NCBI GenBank assembly: GCA_024277855.1
Contig: JAJRUJ010000046.1
Location: 1-44,057, forward strand
Reading direction: 5' to 3'
Source of the DNA: Candidatus Zixiibacteriota bacterium
Lineage (GTDB): Bacteria; Zixibacteria; MSB-5A5; WJJR01; JAJRUJ01
Length of the DNA: 44,057 nucleotides
The position numbers and the translations under genes were made by a program. The notes beneath the pieces are model-generated. The model saw only the letters and a list, made by a program, of their open reading frames with translations. It was not told the DNA's origin and searched no databases. Positions 16,525 through 25,195 of this stretch are shown here, in pieces. Each line of letters starts with the position of its first letter. Positions within the stretch are counted from its first letter, which is position 1.

Positions 16525-17670
16525 TTAGGCATTGGAGCGAGATGTTGACGATTTGTGAAGATTGTCCTGCCAGCGATGATAATATTGACGCATGCGGCCG
16601 GTCAGCGAGTCGATGCCCACGCCGTCCCGGGCTGAGATAGCGACCAGGTCCAGACCATCCCAGGACAGGATAGTCAGCGGAGGCGGACCACCGTTGAGCA
16701 CATCTATTTTGTTGACGGCAACGAGTTGGTTAATATCGGCTGAGCCGATCCGGACGAGCGTTTTTTCGACTTCCTCCCACACGTGGCGGATATTTGGCGC
16801 AGCGCAATCGACGACATGGAGCAGAAGATCGGCGTCGGTGATTTCCGCCAGTGTCGCGCGAAATGAGGCCACCAATGAGGGCGGGAGCTTCCGGATAAAT
16901 CCGATAGTGTCGGTCAACAGGACCCGACCGGCATCCGCCAAATAAAGAATACGTGTCGTCGAATCGAGCGTCGCAAACAGGCGGTCGTCGACGAAGACGT
17001 CGGCCCTGGTCAACAGGTTGAACAGAGTCGACTTGCCGGCATTGGTATAACCGACCAGGGCGACTTTAAAAAGATCACGCCGGCCCTTGCGTTGTTCGTT
17101 TCGTTCACGGTCGATCCGGTTCAGTTTGGCACTCAGCCGTTTGATCCGTTTGCCGACCAGACGGCGGTCGACTTCGAGCTGAGTCTCTCCGGGTCCCCGC
17201 GTGCCGATACCGCCCTCCTGCTTGGACAGGTGCGACCACCGGCGGGTGAGTCGGGGATAGAGATATTTCATCTGGGCCAGTTCGACCTGAGTCCTGGCCT
17301 CGACCGTCCGTGCCCGCCGGGCAAAGACATCCAGAATGAGGATAGAGCGATCGATAACTTTGGTCTGCAGCGCGCTTTCCAGATTGCGGACTTGCGCCGG
17401 TGAAAGGTCGTCATCGAAGATGACCAGGTTACCGCCGGTCTGGCCGATTATCTGCGAGGTTTCTTCCAGTTTGCCTTTGCCGATCAGGTGTGAGGGACGG
17501 GGCCGACCGGATTTTTGCGTCACCTCGCCGACAACCTCGGCCCCGGCCGATTCGGCCAGAAAGCGCAACTCGGCCATCGATTCGGCAAGATCAATTTGCG
17601 CATTGCCACGCCGCAGGCCGACGAGGACGGCTTTTTCAATGAGTTTTGCTTTGAATATTTCGTGCTTCAT
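16525..17670 (-). CDS. hflX: Ribosome-associated GTPase HflX
   Basis: A 381-residue GTPase with the N-terminal HflX domain (residues ~10-190, including GKGKLEE and the GIGTRGPGETQLEVDRR signature) and a G domain. G1 is GYTNAGKST, G3 is DTIGF and G4 is NKID. HflX binds the 50S subunit and rescues or dissociates stalled ribosomes. The ATG at 17670 is preferred over an upstream TTG at 17703 because it matches the usual family start and has GGAG just before it. It lies downstream of surA on the same strand with a gap of about 100 bp. Confidence 0.95.
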   Translation of the reverse strand: MKHEIFKAKLIEKAVLVGLRRGNAQIDLAESMAELRFLAESAGAEVVGEVTQKSGRPRPSHLIGKGKLEETSQIIGQTGGNLVIFDDDLSPAQVRNLESALQTKVIDRSILILDVFARRARTVEARTQVELAQMKYLYPRLTRRWSHLSKQEGGIGTRGPGETQLEVDRRLVGKRIKRLSAKLNRIDRERNEQRKGRRDLFKVALVGYTNAGKSTLFNLLTRADVFVDDRLFATLDSTTRILYLADAGRVLLTDTIGFIRKLPPSLVASFRATLAEITDADLLLHVVDCAAPNIRHVWEEVEKTLVRIGSADINQLVAVNKIDVLNGGPPPLTILSWDGLDLVAISARDGVGIDSLTGRMRQYYHRWQDNLHKSSTSRSNA

Positions 17671-17769
17671 CGCACTCCAGATAAATTCAAAAACGCCTGC
17701 CAACTAATATACGGGAGTTTTGTCGCACAACCTACAATGCCGAAGAGAATAATTGCAGGGGAAAGCGGA

Positions 17770-19086
17770 CTAATATTTTTTAATTTCGAGATAGATATCC
17801 CCGCGAATTTGGGCGATCCAGTCGGAGACGACACGGTTGGTTTTATCCCGCCGGGCCATTTGCTTGATTGTATCCCAATCCTCATCCAGGGAGTATGCCC
17901 GGCTTTCCCGCTTGTCGAGAACCCGCAGGATATGGACGCCGAATTGGGAGATTGCCGGCCCGGCAAATCCATTTTCATCGACATCCTGCAAGGCCTGCTG
18001 AAATTCGGGATACATCTGAGTAACCGGATACCAACCCAGTTCGCCGCAATTTTTGCGGGATTCGTTGTCGGTCGTATATTCACGGACCAACTTACAAAAA
18101 TCGGCTCCCGCCCGGATTTCGGCCAACAGCGAATCGGCCAGCGCCAATACCGCGGCCGTATCGGCCCGGTCGGCAGTCAGGCGCAGGAGAATATGTCTGG
18201 TGCGAAACCGTGGCCCTTTTTTCTCCTCAACTTCGATCAGGTGGAAACCGTACGGTGAGCGCACGACGCCGGAAAGTTGCCCGGGACTTAACCGCTGAGC
18301 CGCTTCTTCAAACTCCGGCACCAAATCGCCCGGTCCAAACCAGCCCAACTCTCCCCCTACTTCACCGGTCGGATCATCGGAGTACAATTCGGCCATTTGG
18401 GCAAAGTCGGCCCCATTTTCAATCTCGGCCCGGATCTGAGTCAGCTTTTCCCGCGTCGCAAGTATCCGATTGGTGTCGATTTTGATTTCTAAAAGCAAAT
18501 GTCCCAGTTTGGTCGACGCCGGCATATTGGGCAGTGAATCGATATATTGAGCGTAGAATTCTTTCACTTCACCGTTGGTCACCGAGACGTTGCCCAGTTT
18601 GCTGTTGATCAATCGCTGTTTGAGCAATTGGTTGGCGGCATCCTTGCGGAACCGTCGCCGCAATTCGCCGAGGGTCAGCCCCTCCTTGAGCAACTGGGCC
18701 TCAAACGCATCATCGCCGGCGAATTGCGCTCGCAGACTTTCGATATGTTCATTCAATGCCTGATCGATTTCCTCGGGTGAAACGGCAATCGTTGTGTCTT
18801 TTTCCGCCTCGGACAGGATCAGCCGATCATCGATCATCTGGCGCAGAATATCGGCGCGCAGTTCGGCGCGGCGGGCAGGGTTGGTCAGGTCTATTTTGTT
18901 TTGCAGGGCAATCAACTGCATCTGTGCCTGCAATTCCGATTCGAGGATGATTTTGTTGCCGACGATCGCCGCCGGCCGGTCGAAGGTCTCTGCCGTAGCC
19001 AGGCTCACAGCCGCCAGCAGGAGCATGCCGCTCAGGGTCAGAATATAACGCCAGGTCATTGCTTTCACCATCCATTGGTTTTTCAT
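17770..19086 (-). CDS. surA: SurA-like periplasmic peptidyl-prolyl isomerase/chaperone
   Basis: A 438-residue exported protein: signal peptide (YILTLSGMLLLAAVSLATAE), an N-terminal chaperone region with a SurA-type start (AAIVGNKIILESELQAQM), then two parvulin domains. Parvulin marks are the LGHLLLEI ... SDDPTGEVGGELGWF ... SPYGFHLIEVEEK block (residues ~185-285) and TRHILLRL ... GELGWYPV ... SQFGVHILRVLDK (~290-390). It should guide outer-membrane proteins, here probably including the Mtr-type barrels, across the periplasm. The start at 19086 lies 13 bp after the preceding gene's stop. Several further Met codons exist before the hydrophobic core, so the exact start is uncertain. Confidence 0.88.
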   Translation of the reverse strand: MKNQWMVKAMTWRYILTLSGMLLLAAVSLATAETFDRPAAIVGNKIILESELQAQMQLIALQNKIDLTNPARRAELRADILRQMIDDRLILSEAEKDTTIAVSPEEIDQALNEHIESLRAQFAGDDAFEAQLLKEGLTLGELRRRFRKDAANQLLKQRLINSKLGNVSVTNGEVKEFYAQYIDSLPNMPASTKLGHLLLEIKIDTNRILATREKLTQIRAEIENGADFAQMAELYSDDPTGEVGGELGWFGPGDLVPEFEEAAQRLSPGQLSGVVRSPYGFHLIEVEEKKGPRFRTRHILLRLTADRADTAAVLALADSLLAEIRAGADFCKLVREYTTDNESRKNCGELGWYPVTQMYPEFQQALQDVDENGFAGPAISQFGVHILRVLDKRESRAYSLDEDWDTIKQMARRDKTNRVVSDWIAQIRGDIYLEIKKY

Positions 19087-19099
19087 CTTACCGCGCGGG

Positions 19100-20809
19100 T
19101 TACTGCTTTTGTTGGTATTTCTCTTTGTCAACAGTCTTGGTCAACAGATCGTCGAAAACCGTGACTGTCGTGGTCGATTTGAGTGAATCGACATAGGCGG
19201 TATAGGTCGAATCAATCCGGAAATCGCGCATGTTGGTATACAGGTCATCGCGAATATCGTCGTAAGTCCGTAATTCCGGCAATTCACGTTCGGTCACCCG
19301 GATAATCGACCAGTCCTCGTCGGCGACAAACGGTTGGGATATTTTGCCGACATCGAGGGTTTCGGCAACCGCCCAGATCTCCGGCCAGCGGTAGTCCTTG
19401 ATATATCCCAAGTCGCCTTTTTTCCGTTTATATCCCTTACGGATGGTATGCTTGGCGGCCAGATTTGCAAAATTGTCCGGCCGTAGTTTAGGCCGCAGGT
19501 CCATTGCATCTTTTTTGGTGGCAAACTGAATTTCAGAAATTCGCATCCGCAAATCGCTGTAAAATTGATCGGGGTGTGCGGCATAATAGGTTCGCATTTC
19601 CGAATCGCTGACCGATACCTGACGATGGAGAATTGAATTTCTCAATTTTTCGGCCATTACCGATTCGGTAAACTGTTTCATCCGCCGGGTGTAAAGCTCG
19701 GCCTCCTCCAGGCCCAAACTCTTCGCCTGGTCGATCAACAACTCCAACAACACCTGGTCGAAGATATGATCTTCAACAGCGGCCGGTGAGTCCAGGGACG
19801 GTTTCATTTCCGGCGGCATCTGATTGACCGAGGTCAAATACTGACCGAGGGTGATTACCTGGTCATTGAGATAACGGGCAAACGGCTTTTCCGCGTCGAG
19901 GTCGGAGAGGTAGTCGAGGGGAACATCCCGCCGCAGTGAATCGGCCAGCACCAATGTGTCGAACTGGGCATACTCTTCGACTTTTCCCTTCAGATATTCC
20001 AGCGTAGCGAGATCCAACTCGATAGGATATTTCTGTTTTAACTCCTGCCGATGCTCCAGTTGCCGTTCTTTTTGTTTTTCGGATTTGAGTTTTGCTTCGA
20101 TTCGCTCGCGAACCTGGTCAAATGGCTGGCTGGTTATATCCTTTTTTTCGAGCAATTCGATGATATGCCAGCCATATTCAGTTTTCACCGGTTTGGATAA
20201 TTCCCCGACATTCATCCCAAAGACGACACTCTGGAATGGTTCGACCAGGTCGCCCCAGGCATATTGCCGGCCCAAATCGCCCCCGCGGCGGGCCGATAGC
20301 GGGTCTTGCGAAACATCACGCGCCAGCTTGGCAAAATCGGCGCCGTTGGTCAATTCGGCGTAAACCGAATCGGCCTGCGCTTTGGTCGGGACCAGAATAT
20401 GACGGGCGCGAATGCGGGTAAACCAGTGTTCATAGTTTTTGCGCAGTTCTTTTTCCGAAATGTTCACTTTATCGATAATTTCCACCCGGAACAACTCATC
20501 GAGCAGGAATTTGTCTCGCTCACGCTCGACCAGTTCGAGGACCTCCAGATCGGTATCAAACCCGTGAGCATACGCTGCTTTGATCAGCAACTGTTCTTCG
20601 ATTTGCTCCTGGAGGTATTTCTCTTTGGCCGCGAGTTCTTCCTCGGCGGTAACGAATTCCGGCATGCCAACCTGTTCGAAGTTTTCTGAAATTCGATAGA
20701 GTGGAATTTCACGATCACCGACAACCGCTACTACCGGCAGTTCCGACTTTTTCTCACCACACCCGGTGAGGACGATAACATAAATGACCAACCAAACGAG
20801 TTTCTTCAT
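19100..20809 (-). CDS. Parvulin-type peptidyl-prolyl isomerase lipoprotein (PpiD/PrsA-like)
   Basis: A 569-residue predicted lipoprotein: ATG 20809, a short hydrophobic stretch and lipobox VLTGC. It has a SurA/PpiD-like N-terminal helix region and a well-kept parvulin domain (residues ~130-225: RARHILV, FAKLARDVSQDPLSARRGGDLG, TEYGWHIIELLEK). A second half repeats the plan with a degenerate parvulin (ISEIQFATKK ... KKGDLGYIKD). GGAGAG eight bases upstream supports the 20809 start. Directly upstream of surA on the same strand, it is most likely a membrane-anchored folding factor working on the same client proteins. A PrsA- or PpiD-type name is possible; the sequence does not decide between them. 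Confidence 0.82.
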   Translation of the reverse strand: MKKLVWLVIYVIVLTGCGEKKSELPVVAVVGDREIPLYRISENFEQVGMPEFVTAEEELAAKEKYLQEQIEEQLLIKAAYAHGFDTDLEVLELVERERDKFLLDELFRVEIIDKVNISEKELRKNYEHWFTRIRARHILVPTKAQADSVYAELTNGADFAKLARDVSQDPLSARRGGDLGRQYAWGDLVEPFQSVVFGMNVGELSKPVKTEYGWHIIELLEKKDITSQPFDQVRERIEAKLKSEKQKERQLEHRQELKQKYPIELDLATLEYLKGKVEEYAQFDTLVLADSLRRDVPLDYLSDLDAEKPFARYLNDQVITLGQYLTSVNQMPPEMKPSLDSPAAVEDHIFDQVLLELLIDQAKSLGLEEAELYTRRMKQFTESVMAEKLRNSILHRQVSVSDSEMRTYYAAHPDQFYSDLRMRISEIQFATKKDAMDLRPKLRPDNFANLAAKHTIRKGYKRKKGDLGYIKDYRWPEIWAVAETLDVGKISQPFVADEDWSIIRVTERELPELRTYDDIRDDLYTNMRDFRIDSTYTAYVDSLKSTTTVTVFDDLLTKTVDKEKYQQKQ

Positions 20810-20871
20810 CGACATACTCTCCAAAGTCTTTGTTGTCTCCAGTTATACACAGATTTTGAATGTAGGTCTAA

Positions 20872-23800
20872 TCACAGTCGCAACAAAGTGTTTTTGAGTC
20901 GTTCAGCCCTCAGGCGGCCGGTCGGTGGGCCTTTTTGACCACGCGGCGGACCGATCTGGAGCGAAAACGGCGGGCCGGGTGAGAATGAAAGGTGTTCGGG
21001 GAAGGATTTTCGCCACCGTTCAATCTCTGTCCGCCCGATCGGCCGGTCGGGGTTAAACTCGACAACCAGCCGCCGCCCATCTGCATCTATCTGCGCCCGC
21101 GCAACTTGCAGGCCCGTCCCCAGTACCCGCGCATACGCCAGGTCGCACAATACGAGGACCGGATCCGGCGGAGAGCCGAACCGGTCGGTCAACTCCAGTT
21201 TGAGATCATCGAGTTCGTGCGTGGCTGTCGCATCGGCCAGACGTTTGTAAATTTCAAATCGTTGTTGGTTGTCTGTGATATATTCGTCGGGTATGAAGGT
21301 CTCACCGACAAATTCGATCCGGGTGGCCGCCCGGATGGTCTCCTCGGAACCGCCGCGAATCTCAGCGACCGCCTCGTCTAATAATTTGCAATAGAGGTCA
21401 AACCCGATTTCTTCAATGAATCCATGCTGCTGCGGCCCCAGTAGATTACCCGCCCCCCGGATTTCCAGGTCGCGCATCGCCAGATGAAACCCTGAACCAA
21501 GCGCCGTATGTTCTTCGAGCGCTTTGAGCCGTTTACGCGCGAGTGGGGACAGGGCGCTGAAGGCCGGAGTCAGCAGATAGGCATAGGCGCGCAGGGGCGA
21601 GCGACCGACCCGGCCGCGCAACTGATACAGTTGCGAGAGACCAAAACGATCTGCCCGGTTGATCACAATCGTATTGACCGAGGGGATATCCAGCCCGGAT
21701 TCAATGATTGCCGTCGAGAGCAGGCAGTCGAATTCGTGATGCATGAACCGGAGCATGATGCTCTCCAGTTCACGCTCATTCATCTGGCCGTGCGCCACAC
21801 CGATGCGTAATTCGGGTAGAATCCGCTGCAGGAATTTTTCCATCGCCCGGATCGAACGGACCCGGTTGTGGACAAAAAATACCTGTCCTTCGCGTTCCAG
21901 TTCGCGCCGGACCGCCTCGACAATCACCTCGGGTGAAAATTCCCGGATCTCCGTATGGATCGGCAACCGGTCCCTGGGCGAGGTGTTGATCAGCGACATA
22001 TCTCGCGCGCCCAACAACGACATTTGCAGTGTCCGCGGAATCGGCGTTGCGGTCAGGGTAATTGTATCGACCGCAGTCTTCAGTTGGCGGATTTTTTCTT
22101 TGTGGGCCACCCCAAAATGCTGCTCTTCGTCGACAACCAGCAGGCCCAGGTCGGCATAGGCGACATCTTTGGAAAGCAGGCGGTGCGTGCCGATAATGAT
22201 ATCTACTTTGCCTTCACCGAGCCGCGCGATTATCTCCTTTTGCTCCTTCGGTCGTCTGAATCGCGAGAGCATTTCGACCTGGATCGGGAAATCGGCCAGC
22301 CGTTCGCGGAAAGTATTGAGATGCTGTTCGGCGAGAATCGTGGTCGGTACCAGCACCGCCACCTGTTTGTGGTCGGTGACGGCTTTGAAGGCGGCACGAA
22401 TTGCGACTTCGGTCTTGCCATACCCGACATCGCCGCAAACCAGCCGGTCGGCCGGTGAGGGTTCGCACATGTCGTTTTTGATGTCGGCAATCGCTTTGAG
22501 CTGGTCGGGTGTTTCCTCAAAAGCGAACGAGGCCTCCAGTTGTTTCTGCCATTCCGAGTCGGGTGAGAAAGCAATCCCCGGCCGCGTCTTGCGCTCGGCA
22601 TACAGCCGGACGAGATCGGCGGCCATCTCGAGCAGGATTTTTTTGGTCTTACGCTTGGTTTTCTCCCAGACGGTGCCGCCCAGCTTCGAGAGCTGGGGAT
22701 TGCCCTCCTTACCGGAGAATTTCTGAACACGGTTGAATTCCTCGATCGGCACGAAAAGTTTGTCGTCTTTTTGATAGTGGATCAACAGGCAATCGCGCTG
22801 TTGCCCCTCGACGGTAATGCGCTGCAGACCGCGAAATCGCCCGATCCCGTAATCGATGTGGACGACATAATCGCCTTTGGAAAGTTGGTTGTAACTGGAG
22901 AGCGCAATCCCCTCTCTAAACCGGCGGCGGCGGTATTGTTTGTAACGGCGGTTAAACACCTGATGGTCGGTCAGCACACAATCGCCGTCCTCGAAACAAA
23001 AACCGCCGTGTACTCCCGGAGTCGAAAGATACGTTGTTCGCGGGATGTCCCCTTCGGTTTCAAAAATCTCAATCAGCCGCTTTTGATGCGCCTCGGAATC
23101 GCAGAGCAGCCACACCCGCTGTTCGCGCGCGGCCTGCTCCTGCAGAAATTCGACCACCCGGCCGATATGTGACATGAAAATCGGCGGAGCGGCGGTGGCA
23201 AAATCGATAATTCCCGCCGACTTGAGTTCATGATCTTCAATGGTGGAAAGTTTTTCAATCTTTCCGGTTATTGCCGCGAATGTCGCCGCCACCCGTTCAG
23301 GCGCAGGCAATGGTAAATATTCGCGGTCAATCCGCGCCTGAAATTTGGCCTCGCGTTCCGTTGCGTTTTCCACCCGTTGAGTCATCAGCGACGGGTTGTC
23401 GAACCAGACCAGGGCCTCGGACGGCAGGTGGTCGAAAACCGTGCCGCGGGGATAGCCGAGGATTCCGGCCAGCCACTCCAGTCCGGGGAAGTCCGGATCG
23501 CCTTCCACGCGCTCACGCAGGGTATCGGAGGCATCCACCGCGGCCAGGCGTGAAATCAATTCACTCCGGTCGGTCAGGATTTCCCGGGAGGGCAGGATCA
23601 GACACTCGGTAAATTGGTCGAGCGAACGTTGACTGGAAACCGAGAATGTGCGGATCGAATCGATCATGTCGCCAAAAAACTCGATGCGCAGCGGGTTTTC
23701 GGCCGAATAGGTGAAGACATCGACGATCCCGCCCCGGTGGGCGAATCCGCCGGCTTCCTCGACCAACGGCGAGCGTTCATATCCGAGATCGACCAATTGC

Positions 23801-24330
23801 CGCAGGACATCCTCAATATCGATTTCCTGTCCGACACGCAGGGCCAGCGTTTTTTTGCGTAATTGCTGCGGGGTGATCGTCGGCTCAAGCGCCGCCCGCA
23901 GATGGGTGACGCCAATCACCGGTTGCCCGCCCTGCAGATGCCAAAGACATTCCAGTCGCTGCCCCACCGGCTCGGCGGAGGGGCGGCGAAATTCATATGG
24001 GGCCATTTCCCAGGTGGGAAAACGGAATACACGGCGTGGACCCACGATCGAAGAAAGGTCGTCAAACCATTTCGCGGCATCGTTTCCCTCGCCGCAAAAG
24101 ACCATCATCGGCCGAGGTGCGCGCAAAAAAAGCGATCCGAGCACGAACGCTCCGGACGAACCGGCGAGGCCGCCGACTCGGACAGTCGAAGTCTCGCGCG
24201 CGGCCAGGGCCGTGGTCATCTCGTTAAAGACCGCCAGTTCGCGTACTTTGCGGATAATCGGCGAGCCGCGCGCGGCCAGGCGTTCATCCTCGGTCAGGAC
24301 TGCTTGACTCTCGCTGGACGACTGCTTCAT
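20872..24330 (-). CDS. mfd: Transcription-repair coupling factor Mfd
   Basis: A 1152-residue SF2 translocase that removes stalled RNA polymerase and recruits UvrA. All domains are seen in order: the UvrB-homology module (residues ~30-300), the RNA-polymerase-interaction domain (VDYGIGRFRGLQRI to VPIEEFNRVQKFSG, ~480-560), the helicase core with Walker A GDVGYGKTE, the DEEQ box (VVDEEQHFG) and the TATPIPRTLQMSLLG motif, the QLRGRVGRS motif VI region, and the C-terminal TRCF domain (LELTDRFGSPP). The start is ATG 24330; a TTG three codons earlier is possible. It heads the minus-strand run of mfd, two parvulins, hflX and a response regulator. A terminator-like hairpin lies in its leader. Confidence 0.97.
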   Translation of the reverse strand: MKQSSSESQAVLTEDERLAARGSPIIRKVRELAVFNEMTTALAARETSTVRVGGLAGSSGAFVLGSLFLRAPRPMMVFCGEGNDAAKWFDDLSSIVGPRRVFRFPTWEMAPYEFRRPSAEPVGQRLECLWHLQGGQPVIGVTHLRAALEPTITPQQLRKKTLALRVGQEIDIEDVLRQLVDLGYERSPLVEEAGGFAHRGGIVDVFTYSAENPLRIEFFGDMIDSIRTFSVSSQRSLDQFTECLILPSREILTDRSELISRLAAVDASDTLRERVEGDPDFPGLEWLAGILGYPRGTVFDHLPSEALVWFDNPSLMTQRVENATEREAKFQARIDREYLPLPAPERVAATFAAITGKIEKLSTIEDHELKSAGIIDFATAAPPIFMSHIGRVVEFLQEQAAREQRVWLLCDSEAHQKRLIEIFETEGDIPRTTYLSTPGVHGGFCFEDGDCVLTDHQVFNRRYKQYRRRRFREGIALSSYNQLSKGDYVVHIDYGIGRFRGLQRITVEGQQRDCLLIHYQKDDKLFVPIEEFNRVQKFSGKEGNPQLSKLGGTVWEKTKRKTKKILLEMAADLVRLYAERKTRPGIAFSPDSEWQKQLEASFAFEETPDQLKAIADIKNDMCEPSPADRLVCGDVGYGKTEVAIRAAFKAVTDHKQVAVLVPTTILAEQHLNTFRERLADFPIQVEMLSRFRRPKEQKEIIARLGEGKVDIIIGTHRLLSKDVAYADLGLLVVDEEQHFGVAHKEKIRQLKTAVDTITLTATPIPRTLQMSLLGARDMSLINTSPRDRLPIHTEIREFSPEVIVEAVRRELEREGQVFFVHNRVRSIRAMEKFLQRILPELRIGVAHGQMNERELESIMLRFMHHEFDCLLSTAIIESGLDIPSVNTIVINRADRFGLSQLYQLRGRVGRSPLRAYAYLLTPAFSALSPLARKRLKALEEHTALGSGFHLAMRDLEIRGAGNLLGPQQHGFIEEIGFDLYCKLLDEAVAEIRGGSEETIRAATRIEFVGETFIPDEYITDNQQRFEIYKRLADATATHELDDLKLELTDRFGSPPDPVLVLCDLAYARVLGTGLQVARAQIDADGRRLVVEFNPDRPIGRTEIERWRKSFPEHLSFSPGPPFSLQIGPPRGQKGPPTGRLRAERLKNTLLRL

Positions 24331-24382
24331 CAAGTGCAATCTTTCTCGGGCAACTTATCCCCCCAGTGCATCGACCAAACAC

Positions 24383-24415
24383 AAAAACCCCAGCCCCGCA
24401 CCGGCGCGGGGTGGG
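24383..24415 (-). terminator. Terminator-like hairpin in the mfd leader
   Basis: On the minus strand a GC stem (CCCCGC at 24411-24406 with GCGGGG at 24399-24394, extendable with G-U pairs) is followed by TTTTT (plus-strand A 24383-24387), about 50 bp before the mfd start. No minus-strand gene is visible upstream of it in this window, so it may end a short RNA or act as an attenuator for mfd. Confidence 0.5.
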
Positions 24416-24638
24416 TGTCTCGGATCGACAATATATTTTATTGACGGGCCGACGGCAAGTTCCACCAAGCCAAACGCGCAATAATTCGATGGAGTTATTC
24501 AGTTTGGATGATACAAAACGCCGCCAACTTGTCAATCCCTCTTGCCGTCGCTGGTATCCGGGCTGAGATCGCCGTATTATTCTAACGAATAGTCGACAAT
24601 GTTTCGGCCTTTTATGAAGATCAGGAGGATAGCACCGG
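24416..24638. other. Intergenic region between mfd and the OsmC-like gene; 10-bp inverted repeat
   Basis: No coding frame with a ribosome-binding site is seen. CGACGGCAAG at 24450-24459 and CTTGCCGTCG at 24541-24550 form a perfect 10-bp inverted repeat around about 80 bp, so a structured RNA is possible. Promoters for mfd and the OsmC-like gene must lie here, but no convincing -35/-10 pair was found. Confidence 0.35.
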
Positions 24639-25055
24639 ATGAAGACACTCAAATCCAGATGGACCGGGGGGATGCAGTTTACTGCAAATACCGATACCGG
24701 TCATACAATTATCACTGATTCCCCGGTCGATAAAGGCGGGCAGGACAGCGGGCCGCGACCCAGTGAACTCCCGTTGGTCGGGCTGGCCGGCTGTACGGGG
24801 GTCGACATTGTGATGATCCTGGAAAAGATGAAGGTAAAATTCGATTCGCTGGAAATCTCGATCGAGGCCGATCCAGCCGAGGAACATCCCAAAATCTGGC
24901 AGGAAATCAGGGTCAAATTTACCTTTACCGGGAATCCCGATCCAAAGAAAGTCGAGCGGGCGATCAAACTTTCCCATGAGAAATACTGTTCGGTCGGGGC
25001 AATGCTTGGCGCCGCGGCAAAAATAAGCTATGAATATGAAATCCTGCCCGCGTAG
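24639..25055 (+). CDS. OsmC/Ohr-family thiol peroxidase-like protein
   Basis: A 138-residue cytoplasmic protein of the OsmC superfamily. The two family cysteines are present: one in GLAGCTGVDIVMILEK (about residue 52) at the start of the central helix and one in KYCSVGAML (about 118). These form the peroxidatic pair in active members that reduce organic hydroperoxides. The segment lengths fit the YhfA-like branch rather than Ohr. AGGAGG lies 10 bp before the ATG. It is the first gene of a plus-strand run, but about 140 bp separate it from the next gene, so cotranscription is uncertain. Confidence 0.88.
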   Translation: MKTLKSRWTGGMQFTANTDTGHTIITDSPVDKGGQDSGPRPSELPLVGLAGCTGVDIVMILEKMKVKFDSLEISIEADPAEEHPKIWQEIRVKFTFTGNPDPKKVERAIKLSHEKYCSVGAMLGAAAKISYEYEILPA

Positions 25056-25195
25056 GTTGCGGAAGGACGGCAGGTGAAATCGAAACAAAGTGATGCCGAT
25101 CACCTGAAAAATTGATATATCTTACCCGTGCTCGGCGGTGAGGGGATGTTCGTATCAATGGGTGAGGGTTTTCACCTGGATCAAAGGCCATCGTG

